Shown in pieces: positions 1 through 7,299 of a DNA stretch of 64,000 nt; position 1 is the stretch's first letter; every line of letters starts with the position of its first letter. The position numbers were made by a program, and so were the translations under genes. The notes beneath the pieces were generated by a model that searched no databases, had not been told where the DNA came from, and saw only the letters and a program-made list of their open reading frames with translations. This DNA is from Hydractinia symbiolongicarpus (lineage: Eukaryota; Cnidaria; Hydrozoa; Anthoathecata; Hydractiniidae): assembly GCF_029227915.1 (NCBI RefSeq), contig NC_079881.1:10044001-10108000 (forward strand). The letters run 5' to 3'.

Positions 1-31
1 GCGCACGTGATAACCGCTACACTACGGAATC
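1..31 (-). tRNA. tRNA-Val, 5' part only, cut by window start
   Basis: Only the acceptor 5' strand, the D-arm and part of the anticodon stem are inside the window, so the anticodon is not visible. Confidence 0.8.
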
Positions 32-122
32 CAATGAATTTTGGAACCGATGACGAAGGAAAGCAATACAAGGCTAAAATAGCTAGAGAAAAAAGCAAAA
101 ACATGTCGCTTGTTAGTTGCCA

Positions 123-195
123 GATTCCGTAGTGTAGTGGTTATCACTTGCGCTTAACACGCGCAAGGTCACCGGTTCGAGCCCAGGCGGGATAA
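123..195 (+). tRNA. tRNA-Val(AAC), unit 1
   Basis: Degenerate: acceptor 1-72 mismatch (GATA), T-stem mismatches (ACCGG and CCAGG). Confidence 0.6.
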
Positions 196-235
196 TTGAT
201 GTTCCCGCGAAGCGAACCTCGGAAGAGCCTCTGTA

Positions 236-307
236 GGTTCCATGGTGTGATGGTTAGCACTCAGGACTCTGAATCCTGCGATCAGAGTTCAAATCTCGGT
301 GGAACCT
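236..307 (+). tRNA. tRNA-Gln(CTG), unit 1
   Basis: T-stem mismatch (TCAGAG). Confidence 0.75.
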
Positions 308-439
308 GTGCCGTTATTTGTGCCTCGGAAGCACCTATTGGGCGTTTGGAAGCAACGGCACTTCAAATATTTTAGTCATTTGCAAGAAGACATTGTAATA
401 AACAACGTTCTTCTGAAATGCATCAGATTAGGGCACAGT

Positions 440-512
440 GCCTTGTTAGCGCAGTAGGCAGCGCGTCAGTCTCATGATCTGAAGGCCGTGAGTTCGATCC
501 TCACACAGGGCA
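440..512 (+). tRNA. tRNA-Met(CAT), unit 1
   Basis: A37G next to the anticodon; a one-base insertion precedes the gene. Confidence 0.85.
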
Positions 513-576
513 AGGCTTTTAAAAGCCGCAGTGAATCAAAAGTTTGACGCCTATTACAGAACTAGCAACTCAACAA

Positions 577-649
577 TGATTCCGCCCGGGCTCGAACCGG
601 GGACCTTGCGCGTGTGAAGCGCACGTGATAACCGCTACACTACGGAATC
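577..649 (-). tRNA. tRNA-Val(CAC), unit 1
   Basis: Consensus form of the - strand Val. The 73-nt gene folds as a cloverleaf: acceptor GATTCCG/CGGAATC with discriminator A73, anticodon stem TGCGC/GCGCA, loop TTCACAC with anticodon CAC, T-arm CCCGG-TTCGAGC-CCGGG. It decodes GTG valine codons. It differs from the + strand Val mainly at position 34 and by a C in the D-arm (GTAGCGG against GTAGTGG). It converges on Met and diverges from the next Val(+). No CCA and no intron are encoded. An A4 tract on the + strand 15 bases past the 3' end gives it a Pol III terminator. Confidence 0.93.
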
Positions 650-740
650 CAATGAATTTTGGAACCTATGACGAAGGAAAGTAATACAAGGCTAAAATAG
701 CTAGAGGTAAAAGCAAAAACATGTCGCTTTTTAGTTGCCA

Positions 741-813
741 GATTCCGTAGTGTAGTGGTTATCACGTGCGCTTAACACGCGCAAGGTCCCCGGTTCGAGC
801 CCGGGCGGAATCA
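741..813 (+). tRNA. tRNA-Val(AAC), unit 2
   Basis: Consensus form of the + strand Val. Seventy-three nt; acceptor GATTCCG/CGGAATC, A73; D-arm with GTGTAGTGGTTATCAC (A box); anticodon stem TGCGC/GCGCA, loop TTAACAC with anticodon AAC (A34 expected to be edited to inosine, reading GTT/GTC/GTA); T-arm CCCGG-TTCGAGC-CCGGG (B box GGTTCGAGCCC). No intron, no encoded CCA. Only T3 follows within the 40 bp to Gln, so read-through into Gln is plausible. Val identity is supported by A35, C36 and A73. Confidence 0.94.
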
Positions 814-853
814 TTGATGTTTCCGCGATGCGAACTTTGGAAGAGCCTCTGTA

Positions 854-925
854 GGTTCCATGGTGTAATGGTTAGCACTCAGGACTCTGAATCCTGCGAT
901 CCTAGTTCAAGTCTCGGTGGAACCT
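854..925 (+). tRNA. tRNA-Gln(CTG), unit 2
   Basis: T-stem mismatch (CCTAG). Confidence 0.82.
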
Positions 926-979
926 GTGCCGTTAGTTGTGCCTCGGAAGCACCTATTGGGCGTTTGGAAGCAACGGCAC
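926..979 (+). other. Inverted repeat directly 3' of tRNA-Gln (example, unit 2)
   Basis: GTGCCGTT at 926-933 pairs with AACGGCAC at 972-979, and a nested GTGC/GCAC hairpin with loop CTCGGAA lies inside. The arm begins at the base after the Gln discriminator, and the T4 tract follows 8 bases after the second arm. It could be a processing or termination structure in the Gln trailer, or a relic of a lost tRNA (the outer stem is as long as an acceptor stem). Several copies break the outer stem (units 9, 11, 12, 27, 28, 30, 36), so function is uncertain. Confidence 0.4.
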
Positions 980-987
980 TTCAAATA

Positions 988-991
988 TTTT
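988..991 (+). terminator. T4 tract downstream of tRNA-Gln (example, unit 2)
   Basis: This is the first run of four T on the + strand after Val(+) and Gln in most units, 62 bases past the Gln 3' end, in the context AATATTTTAG. T4 is the minimal Pol III terminator in animals. It lies at V+247 in standard units. Confidence 0.55.
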
Positions 992-1056
992 AGTCATTTG
1001 CAAGAAGACATTGTAATAACAACGCTCTTCTGAAATGCATCGGACTAGGGCACAGT

Positions 1057-1129
1057 GCCTTGTTACTGCAGTAGGCAGCGTCTCAGTCTCATGATCTGAA
1101 GGCCGTGAGTTCGATCCTCACACAGGGCA
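1057..1129 (+). tRNA. tRNA-Met(CAT), unit 2
   Basis: D-stem disrupted (CTGC), GCGTCTCAG in the D/anticodon region, A37G; probably impaired. Confidence 0.6.
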
Positions 1130-1130
1130 A

Positions 1131-1144
1131 GGCTTTTAAAAGCC
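1131..1144. terminator. Palindrome GGCTTTTAAAAGCC, two-way T4 tract (example, unit 2)
   Basis: A perfect 14-bp palindrome starts two bases after the Met 3' end and gives TTTT on both strands. It would terminate Met on the + strand and could also stop leftward Val(-) read-through, insulating the convergent pair. It is conserved in most units. Units 75, 79, 84, 88 and 93 read GGCCTTTAAAAGCC (T3 on +), and units 7, 18 and 20 read GGCTTTTTAAAGCC. Confidence 0.6.
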
Positions 1145-1174
1145 GCAGTGAATCAAATGTTTGACGCCTATTAC

Positions 1175-1178
1175 AAAA
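1175..1178 (-). terminator. T4 tract (- strand) downstream of Val(-) (example, unit 2)
   Basis: AAAA in ACAAAACTAG reads TTTT on the - strand and lies 15 bases past the Val(-) 3' end. It is conserved in nearly all units. Confidence 0.55.
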
Positions 1179-1193
1179 CTAGCAACTCAACAA

Positions 1194-1266
1194 TGATTCC
1201 GCCCGTGCTCGAACCGGGGACCCTGGGCGTGTGAAGCGCACGTGATAACCGCTACACTACGAAATT
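1194..1266 (-). tRNA. tRNA-Val(CAC), unit 2
   Basis: Mismatches in acceptor, anticodon stem and T-stem; probably impaired. Confidence 0.6.
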
Positions 1267-1357
1267 CAATGAATTTTGGAACCGATGACGAAGGAAAGCA
1301 ATACAAGGCTAAAATAGCTAGAGAAAAAAACAAAAACATGTCGCTTGTTAGTTGCCA
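1267..1357. promoter_or_regulatory. Divergent spacer between Val(-) and next Val(+) (example)
   Basis: These 91 bp separate the 5' ends of two divergently transcribed Val genes. The segment is A-rich on the + strand (GAGAAAAAA and CAAAAACATG) and includes GCTAAAATAGC, a TATA-like stretch. Pol III transcription of tRNA genes relies mainly on the internal boxes, so an upstream role is inference. The + strand A-runs read as T-runs on the - strand and could stop leftward read-through. The segment recurs in every unit. Confidence 0.35.
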
Positions 1358-1430
1358 GTTTCCGTAGTGTAGTGGTTATCACATGCGCTTAACACGCGCA
1401 ATTTCCTCGGTTCGAGCCCGGGCGGAATCA
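1358..1430 (+). tRNA. tRNA-Val(AAC), unit 3
   Basis: GTTTCCG acceptor (one mismatch); variable region AATTTCC. Confidence 0.75.
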
Positions 1431-1470
1431 TTGATGTTTCCGCGAAGCGAACCTCGGAAGAGCCTCTGTA

Positions 1471-1542
1471 GGTTCCATGGTGTAATGGTTAGCACTCAGG
1501 ACTCTGAATCCTGCGATCCGAGTTCAATTCTCGGTGGAACCT
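1471..1542 (+). tRNA. tRNA-Gln(CTG), unit 3
   Basis: Near consensus (TTCAATT T-loop). Confidence 0.88.
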
Positions 1543-1673
1543 GTGCCGTTAGTTGTGCCTCGGAAGCACCTATTGGGCGTTTGGAAGCAACGGCACTTGA
1601 AATATTTTAGTCATTTGAAAGAAGACATTGTAATAACAACGTTCTTCTGAAATGCATCGGATTAGGGCACAGT

Positions 1674-1746
1674 GCCTTGTTAGCGCAGTAGGCAGCGCGT
1701 CAGTCTCATGATCTGAAGGCCGTGAGTTCGATCCTCACACAGGGCA
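1674..1746 (+). tRNA. tRNA-Met(CAT), unit 3
   Basis: A37G; otherwise consensus. Confidence 0.87.
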
Positions 1747-1810
1747 AGGCTTTTAAAAGCCGCAGTGAATCAAATGTTTGACGCCTATTACAAAACTAGC
1801 AACTCAACAA

Positions 1811-1883
1811 TGATTCCGCCCGGGCTCGAACCGGGGACCTAGCGCGTGTGAAGCGCACGTGATAACCGCTACACTACGGAATC
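1811..1883 (-). tRNA. tRNA-Val(CAC), unit 3
   Basis: One variable-loop change only. Confidence 0.9.
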
Positions 1884-1974
1884 AAATGAATTTTGGAACC
1901 TATGACGAAGGAAAGCAATACAAGGCTAAAATAGCTAGAGAAAAAAGCAAAAACATGTCGCTTTTTAGTTGCCA

Positions 1975-2047
1975 GATTCCGTAGTGTAGTGGTTGTCACG
2001 TGCGCTTAACACGCGCAAGGTCCCCTGTTCGAGCCCGGGCGGAATCA
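1975..2047 (+). tRNA. tRNA-Val(AAC), unit 4
   Basis: T-stem mismatch (CCCTG); followed by a T6 terminator. Confidence 0.78.
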
Positions 2048-2051
2048 TTGA

Positions 2052-2057
2052 TTTTTT
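2052..2057 (+). terminator. T6 tract between Val(+) and Gln, unit 4
   Basis: Most units have only T3 here. A T6 run should terminate Val(+) before Gln, so this copy would not be dicistronic. Confidence 0.6.
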
Positions 2058-2087
2058 CGCGAAGCGAACCTCGGAAGAGCCTCTGTA

Positions 2088-2159
2088 GGTTCCATGGTGT
2101 AATGGTTAGCACTCAGGACTCTGAATCCTGCGATCCGAGGTCAAGTCTCAGTGGAACCT
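2088..2159 (+). tRNA. tRNA-Gln(CTG), unit 4
   Basis: T54G and a T-stem mismatch weaken the B box. Confidence 0.65.
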
Positions 2160-2290
2160 GTGCCGTTATTTGTGCCTCGGAAGCACCTATTGGGCGTTTA
2201 GAAGCAACGGCACTTCAAATATTTTAGTCATTTCCAAGAAGACATTGTAATAACAACGTTCTTCTGAAATGCATCGGATTAGGGCACAGT

Positions 2291-2363
2291 GCATTGTTAG
2301 CGCAGTAGGCAGCGCGTCAGTCTCATAATCTGAAGGTCGTGAGTTCGATCCTCACACAGGGCA
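2291..2363 (+). tRNA. tRNA-Met(CAT), unit 4
   Basis: C3A acceptor mismatch. Confidence 0.78.
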
Positions 2364-2427
2364 AGGCTTTTAAAAGCCGCAGTGAATCAAATGTTTGACG
2401 CCTATTACAAAACTAGCAACTCAACAA

Positions 2428-2500
2428 TGATTCCGCCCGGGCTCGAACCGGGGACCTTGCGCGTGTGAAGCGCACGTGATAACCGCTACACTACGGAATC
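2428..2500 (-). tRNA. tRNA-Val(CAC), unit 4
   Basis: Consensus copy. Confidence 0.92.
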
Positions 2501-2591
2501 CAAAGAATATTGGAACCTATGACGAAGGAAAGCAATACAAGGCTAAAATAGCTAGAGAAAAAAGCAAAAAAATGTCGCTTCTTAGGTGCCA

Positions 2592-2664
2592 GATTCCGTA
2601 GTGTAGTGGTTATCACGTGCGCTTTACACGCGCAAGGTCCCCGGTTCGAGCCCGGGCGGAATCA
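2592..2664 (+). tRNA. tRNA-Val(TAC), unit 5
   Basis: Consensus body; loop TTTACAC gives anticodon TAC (reads GTA, GTG). Confidence 0.93.
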
Positions 2665-2704
2665 TTGATGTTTCCGCGAAGCGAACCTCGGAAGAGCCTC
2701 TGTA

Positions 2705-2776
2705 GGTTCCATGGTGTAATAGTTAGCACTCAGGACTCTGAATCCTGCGATCCGAGTTCAAGTCTCGGTGGAACTT
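2705..2776 (+). tRNA. tRNA-Gln(CTG), unit 5
   Basis: D-loop GG changed to AG; G1-T72 wobble. Confidence 0.75.
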
Positions 2777-2907
2777 GTGCCGTTATTTGTGCCTCGGAAG
2801 CACCTATTGGGCGTTTGGAAGCAACGGCACTTCAAATATTTTAGTCATTTGCAAGAATATATTGTAATAACAACGTTCTTCTGAAATGCATCGGATTAGG
2901 GCACAGT

Positions 2908-2980
2908 GCCTTGTTAGCGCAGTAGGCAGCGCGTCAGTCTCATAATCTGAAGGTCGTGAGTTCGATCCTCACACAGGGCA
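2908..2980 (+). tRNA. tRNA-Met(CAT), elongator, unit 5
   Basis: Consensus form. Seventy-three nt: acceptor GCCTTGT/ACAGGGC with one T-G pair, A73; D-stem GCGC/GCGC; anticodon stem TCAGT/TCTGA with the T31-T39 pair common in animal elongator Met; loop CTCATAA; T-arm GTGAG-TTCGATC-CTCAC. It closely resembles vertebrate elongator tRNA-Met and lacks the initiator features (A1-T72, three G-C pairs in the anticodon stem). It is followed two bases later by the palindromic T4 terminator. No CCA and no intron. Confidence 0.94.
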
Positions 2981-3044
2981 AGGCTTTTAAAAGCCGCAGT
3001 GAATCAAATGTTTGACGCCTATTACAAAACTAGCAACTCAACAA

Positions 3045-3117
3045 TGATTCCGCCCGGGCTCGAACCGGGGACCTTGCGCGTGTGAAGCGCACGTGATAAC
3101 CGCTACACTACGGAATC
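3045..3117 (-). tRNA. tRNA-Val(CAC), unit 5
   Basis: Consensus copy. Confidence 0.92.
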
Positions 3118-3208
3118 CAATGAATTTTGGAACCTATGACGAAGGAAAGCAATACAAGGCTAAAATAGCTAGAGAAAAAAGCAAAAACATGTCGCTTTTT
3201 AGTTGCCA

Positions 3209-3281
3209 GATTCCGTAGTGTAGTGGTTATCACGTGCGCTTAACACGCGCAAGGTCCCCGGTTAGAGCCCGGGCGGAATCA
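3209..3281 (+). tRNA. tRNA-Val(AAC), unit 6
   Basis: C56A breaks the invariant T-loop C and the B box. Confidence 0.65.
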
Positions 3282-3285
3282 TTGA

Positions 3286-3290
3286 TTTTT
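3286..3290 (+). terminator. T5 tract between Val(+) and Gln, unit 6
   Basis: GATTTTTCC replaces GATGTTTCC, creating a T5 terminator. Unit 18 has the same change near 10689. Confidence 0.55.
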
Positions 3291-3321
3291 CCGCGAAGCG
3301 AACCTCGGAAGAGCCTCTGTA

Positions 3322-3393
3322 GGTTCCATGGTGTAATGGTTAGCACTCAGGACTCTGAATCCTGCGATCCGAGTTCAAGTCTCAGTGGAACCT
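3322..3393 (+). tRNA. tRNA-Gln(CTG), unit 6
   Basis: One T-stem mismatch (CTCAG). Confidence 0.82.
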
Positions 3394-3524
3394 GTGCCGT
3401 TATTTGTGCCTCGGAAGCACCTATTAGGCGTTTGGAAGCAACGGCACTTCAAATATTTTAGTCATTTGCAAGAAGACATTGTAATAACAACGTTCTTCTG
3501 AAATGCATCGGATTAGGGCACAGT

Positions 3525-3597
3525 GCCTTGTTAGCGCAGTAGGCAGCGCGTCAGTCTCATAATCCTAAGGTCGTGAGTTCGATCCTCACACAGGGCA
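3525..3597 (+). tRNA. tRNA-Met(CAT), unit 6
   Basis: Anticodon stem 3' strand TCCTA; two mismatches. Confidence 0.6.
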
Positions 3598-3661
3598 AGG
3601 CTTTTAAAAGCCGCAGTGAATCAAATTTTTGACGCCTATTACAAAACTAGCAACTCAACAA

Positions 3662-3734
3662 TGATTCCGCCCGGGCTCGAACCGGGGACCTTGCGCGTGT
3701 GAAGCGCACGTGATAACCGCTACACTACGGAATC
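3662..3734 (-). tRNA. tRNA-Val(CAC), unit 6
   Basis: Consensus copy. Confidence 0.92.
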
Positions 3735-3825
3735 CAATGAATTTTGGAACCTATGACGAAGGAAAGCAATACAAGCCTAAAATAGCTAGAGGTAAAAGCA
3801 AAAACATGTCGCTTGTTAGTTGCCA

Positions 3826-3898
3826 GATTCCGTAGTGTAGTGGTTATCACTTGCGCTTAACACGCGCAAGGTCCCCGGTTCGAGCCCGGGCGGAATCA
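3826..3898 (+). tRNA. tRNA-Val(AAC), unit 7
   Basis: G26T only. Confidence 0.88.
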
Positions 3899-3938
3899 TT
3901 GATGTTTCCGCAAGGCGAACCTCGGAAGAGTCTCTGTA

Positions 3939-4010
3939 GGTTCCATGGTATAATGGTTAGCACTCAGGACTCTGAATCCTGCGATCCGAGTTCAAGTCTC
4001 GGTGGAACCT
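3939..4010 (+). tRNA. tRNA-Gln(CTG), unit 7
   Basis: D-arm GTATAATGG. Confidence 0.82.
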
Positions 4011-4141
4011 GTGCCGTTAGTTGTGCCTCGGAAGCACCTATTGGGCGTTTGGAAGCAACGGCACTTCAAATATTTTAGTCATTTGCAAGAAGACATTGTA
4101 ATAACAACGTTCTTCTGAAATGCATCGGATTAGAGCACAGT

Positions 4142-4214
4142 GCCTTGTTAGCGCAGTAGGCAGCGCGTCAGTCTCATAATCTGAAGATCGTGAGTTCGAT
4201 CCTCACACATGGCA
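4142..4214 (+). tRNA. tRNA-Met(CAT), unit 7
   Basis: Acceptor 4-69 mismatch (ACATGGC). Confidence 0.75.
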
Positions 4215-4278
4215 AGGCTTTTTAAAGCCGCAGTAAATCAAATGTTTGACGCCTATTACAAAACTAGCAACTCAACAA

Positions 4279-4351
4279 TGATTCCGCCCGGGCTCGAACC
4301 GGGGACCTTGCGCGTGTGAAGCGCACGTGATAACCGCTACACTACGGAATC
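4279..4351 (-). tRNA. tRNA-Val(CAC), unit 7
   Basis: Consensus copy. Confidence 0.92.
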
Positions 4352-4442
4352 CAATGAATTTTGGAACCTATGACGAAGGAAAGCAATACAAGGCTAAAAT
4401 AGCTAGAGGTAAAAGCAAAAACATGTCGCTTTTTAGTTGCCA

Positions 4443-4515
4443 GATTCCGTAGTGCAGTGGTTATCACGTGCGCTTAACACGCGCAAGGTCCCCGGTTCGA
4501 TCCCGGGCGGAATAA
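4443..4515 (+). tRNA. tRNA-Val(AAC), unit 8
   Basis: Acceptor 1-72 mismatch (G-A). Confidence 0.75.
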
Positions 4516-4555
4516 TTGATGTTTCCGGGAAGCGAACCTCGGAAGAGCCTCTGTA

Positions 4556-4627
4556 GGTTCCATAGTGTAATTGTTAGCACTCAGGACTCTGAATCCTGCG
4601 ATCCGAGTTCAAGTCTCGGTGGAACCT
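4556..4627 (+). tRNA. tRNA-Gln(CTG), unit 8
   Basis: D-arm degenerate (CATAGTGTAATTG). Confidence 0.68.
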
Positions 4628-4758
4628 GTGCCGTTAGTTGTGCCTCGGAAGCACCTATTGGGCGTTTGGAAGCAACGGCACTTCAAATATTTTAGTCATT
4701 TGCAAGAAGACATTGTAATAACAACGTTCTTCTGAAATGCATCGGACTAGGGCACAGT

Positions 4759-4831
4759 GCCTTGTTACTGCAGTAGGCAGCGCGTCAGTCTCATAATCTG
4801 AAGGTCGTGAGTTCGATCCTCACACAGGGCA
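4759..4831 (+). tRNA. tRNA-Met(CAT), unit 8
   Basis: D-stem 5' strand CTGC in place of GCGC. Confidence 0.65.
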
Positions 4832-4895
4832 AGGCTTTCAAAAGCCGCAGTGAATCAAATGTTTGACGCCTATTACAAAACTAGCAACTCAACAA

Positions 4896-4968
4896 TGATT
4901 CCGCCCGGGCTCGAACCGGGGACCTTGCGCGTGTGAAGCGCACGTGATAACCGCTACACTACTAAATC
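4896..4968 (-). tRNA. tRNA-Val(CAC), unit 8
   Basis: Acceptor 5' strand GATTTAG; two changes. Confidence 0.7.
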
Positions 4969-5059
4969 CAATGAATTTTGGAACCTATGACGAAGGAAAG
5001 CAATACAAGGCTAAAATAGCTATAGGTAAAAGCAAAAACATGTCGCTTTTTATTTGCCA

Positions 5060-5132
5060 GATTCCGTAGTGTAGTGGTTATCACGTGCGCTTAACACGCC
5101 CAAGGTCTCCGGTTCGAGCCCGGGCGGAATCA
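5060..5132 (+). tRNA. tRNA-Val(AAC), unit 9
   Basis: Anticodon-stem mismatch (GCCCA). Confidence 0.75.
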
Positions 5133-5172
5133 TTGATGTTTCCGCGAAGCGAACCTCGGAAGAGCCTCTGTA

Positions 5173-5244
5173 GGTTCCATGGTGTAATGGTTAGCACTCA
5201 GGACTCTGAATCCTGCGATCCGAGTTCAAGTCTCGGTGGAACCT
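5173..5244 (+). tRNA. tRNA-Gln(CTG), unit 9
   Basis: Consensus form. Seventy-two nt: acceptor GGTTCCA/TGGAACC with discriminator T73, D-arm GTGTAATGGTTAGCAC (A box), anticodon stem CAGGA/TCCTG with loop CTCTGAA and anticodon CTG, T-arm CCGAG-TTCAAGT-CTCGG (B box). It decodes CAG glutamine codons and closely matches animal tRNA-Gln(CTG). It lies 40 bp after Val(+). Its trailer is unusually long: the first T4 is 62 bases downstream, with an inverted repeat in between. No CCA and no intron. Confidence 0.94.
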
Positions 5245-5375
5245 GTGCCTTAATTTGTGCCTCGGAAGCACCTATTGGGCGTTTGGAAGCAACGGCACTT
5301 CAAATATTTTAGTCATTTGCAAGAAGACATTGTAATAACAACGTTCTTCTGAAATGCATCGGAATAGGGCACAGT

Positions 5376-5448
5376 GCCTTGTTAGCGCAGTAGGCAGCGC
5401 GTCAGTCTCATAATCTGAAGGTCGTGAGTTCGATCCTCACACAGGGCA
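5376..5448 (+). tRNA. tRNA-Met(CAT), unit 9
   Basis: Consensus copy. Confidence 0.92.
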
Positions 5449-5512
5449 AGGCTTTTAAAAGCCGCAGTGAATCAAATGTTTGACGCCTATTACAAAACTA
5501 GCAACTCAACAA

Positions 5513-5585
5513 TGATTCCGCCCGGGCTCGAACCGGGGACCTTGCGCGTGTGAAGCGCACGTGATAACCGCTACACTACGGAATC
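5513..5585 (-). tRNA. tRNA-Val(CAC), unit 9
   Basis: Consensus copy. Confidence 0.92.
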
Positions 5586-5676
5586 CAAGGAATTTTGGAA
5601 CCTATGACGAAGGAAAGCAATACAAGGCTAAAATAGCTAGAGAAAAAAGCAAAAACATGTCGCTTTTTAGTTGCCA

Positions 5677-5749
5677 GATTCCGTAGTGTAGTGGTTATCA
5701 CGTGCGCTTAACACGCGCAAGGTCCCCGGTTCGAGCCCGGGCGGAATCA
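5677..5749 (+). tRNA. tRNA-Val(AAC), unit 10
   Basis: Consensus copy. Confidence 0.92.
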
Positions 5750-5789
5750 TTGATGTTTCCGGGAAGCGAACCTCGGAAGAGCCTCTGTA

Positions 5790-5861
5790 GGTTCCATAGT
5801 GTAATGGTTAGCACTCAGGACTCTGAATCCTGCGATCCAAGTTCAAGTCTCGGAGGAACCT
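5790..5861 (+). tRNA. tRNA-Gln(CTG), unit 10
   Basis: G9A, T-stem and acceptor mismatches (CCAAG, GAGGAACC). Confidence 0.7.
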
Positions 5862-5992
5862 GTGCCGTTAGTTGTGCCTCGGAAGCACCTATTGGGCGTT
5901 TGGAAGCAACGGCACTTCAAATATTTTAGTCATTTGCAAGAAGACATTGTAATAACAACGTTCTTCTGAATTGCATCGGACTAGGGCACAGT

Positions 5993-6065
5993 GCCTTGTT
6001 ACTGCAGTAGGCAGCGCGTCAGTCTCATAATCTGAAGGTCGTGAGTTCGATCCTCACACAGGGCA
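5993..6065 (+). tRNA. tRNA-Met(CAT), unit 10
   Basis: D-stem CTGC. Confidence 0.65.
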
Positions 6066-6129
6066 AGGCTTTCAAAAGCCGCAGTGAATCAAATGTTTGA
6101 CGCCTATTACAAAACTAGCAACTCAACAA

Positions 6130-6202
6130 TGATTCCGCCCGGGCTCGAACCGGGGACCTTGCGCGTGTGAAGCGCACGTGATAACCGCTACACTACTAAA
6201 TC
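6130..6202 (-). tRNA. tRNA-Val(CAC), unit 10
   Basis: Acceptor 5' strand GATTTAG. Confidence 0.7.
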
Positions 6203-6293
6203 CAATGAATTTTGGAACCTATGACGAAGGAAAGCAATACAAGGCTAAAATAGCTAGAGGTAAAAGCAAAAACATGTCGCTTTTTATTTGCCA

Positions 6294-6366
6294 GATTCCG
6301 TAGTGTAGTGTTTATCACGTGCGCTTAACACGCCCAAGGTCCCCGGTTCGAGCCCGGGCGGAATCA
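6294..6366 (+). tRNA. tRNA-Val(AAC), unit 11
   Basis: D-loop GG changed to GT; anticodon-stem mismatch. Confidence 0.7.
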
Positions 6367-6406
6367 TTGATGTTTCCGCGAAGCGAACCTCGGAAGAGCC
6401 TCTGTA

Positions 6407-6478
6407 GGTTCCATGGTGTAATGGTTAGCACTCAGGACTCTGAATCCTGCGATCCGAGTTCAAGTCTCGGTGGAACCT
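6407..6478 (+). tRNA. tRNA-Gln(CTG), unit 11
   Basis: Consensus copy. Confidence 0.92.
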
Positions 6479-6609
6479 GTGCCTTAATTTGTGCCTCGGA
6501 AGCACCTATTGGGCGTTTGGAAGCAACGGCACTTCAAATATTTTAGTCATTTGCAAGAAGACATTGTAATAACAACGTTCTTCTGAAATGCATCGGAATA
6601 GGGCACAGT

Positions 6610-6682
6610 GCCTTGTTAGCGCAGTAGGCAGCGCGTCAGTCTCATAATCTGAAGGTCGTGAGTTCGATCCTCACACAGGGCA
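6610..6682 (+). tRNA. tRNA-Met(CAT), unit 11
   Basis: Consensus copy. Confidence 0.92.
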
Positions 6683-6746
6683 AGGCTTTTAAAAGCCGCA
6701 GTGAATCAAATGTTTGACGCCTATTACAAAACTAGCAACTCAACAA

Positions 6747-6819
6747 TGATTCCGCCCGGGCTCGAACCGGGGACCTTGCGCGTGTGAAGCGCACGTGATA
6801 ACCGCTACACTACGGAATC
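6747..6819 (-). tRNA. tRNA-Val(CAC), unit 11
   Basis: Consensus copy. Confidence 0.92.
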
Positions 6820-6910
6820 CAAGGAATTTTGGAACCTATGACGAAGGAAAGCAATACAAGGCTAAAATAGCTAGAGAAAAAAGCAAAAACATGTCGCTTT
6901 TTAGTTGCCA

Positions 6911-6983
6911 GATTCCGTAGTGTAGTGGTTATCACGTGCGCTTAACACGCGCAAGGTCCCCGGTTCGAGCCCGGGCGGAATCA
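6911..6983 (+). tRNA. tRNA-Val(AAC), unit 12
   Basis: Consensus copy. Confidence 0.92.
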
Positions 6984-7023
6984 TTGATGTTTCCGCGAAG
7001 CGAACCTCGGAAGAGCCTCTGTA

Positions 7024-7095
7024 GGTTCCATGGTGTAATGGTTAGTACTCAGGACTCTGAATCCTGCGATCCGAGTTCAAGTTTCGGTGGAACCT
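7024..7095 (+). tRNA. tRNA-Gln(CTG), unit 12
   Basis: TTAGTAC D-arm and TTTCGG T-stem wobble. Confidence 0.82.
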
Positions 7096-7226
7096 GTGCC
7101 TTAATTTGTGCCTCGGAAGCACCTACTGGGCGTTTGGAAGCAACGGCACTTCAAATATTTTAGTCATTTGCAAGAAGACATTGTAATAACAACGTTCTTC
7201 TGAAATGCATCGGATTAGGGCACAGT

Positions 7227-7299
7227 GCCTTGTTAGCGCAGTAGGCAGCGCGTCAGTCTCATAATCTGAAGGACGTGAGTTCGATCCTCACACAGGGCA
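7227..7299 (+). tRNA. tRNA-Met(CAT), unit 12
   Basis: One variable-loop change (GGACG). Confidence 0.88.

Larger units (their letters stand above)
741..1357. repeat. Representative repeat unit (unit 2) with spacer layout
   Basis: Val(+) 741-813, spacer 814-853, Gln 854-925, spacer 926-1056, Met 1057-1129, spacer 1130-1193, Val(-) 1194-1266, divergent spacer 1267-1357. The same offsets apply to nearly every other unit. I see no further gene in these spacers apart from the inverted repeat after Gln and the oligo-T and oligo-A tracts. Confidence 0.95.

Noticed and set aside
766-993. A 228-nt open reading frame (75 codons) recurring in nearly every unit
   Set aside because: It starts at a GTG inside tRNA-Val, runs through the whole tRNA-Gln, and its conservation is fully explained by the tRNAs and unit copying. 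No ATG start fits a eukaryotic gene.
1000-1040. AGAAGA...TCTTCT short inverted repeat upstream of Met as an operator
   Set aside because: Six-base arms with an A/T-rich loop are easily found by chance, and no known factor matches.
1267-1357. A TATA-box promoter in the divergent spacer
   Set aside because: TAAAATAG is only TATA-like and its distance to either gene is not typical; kept only as a low-confidence regulatory note.
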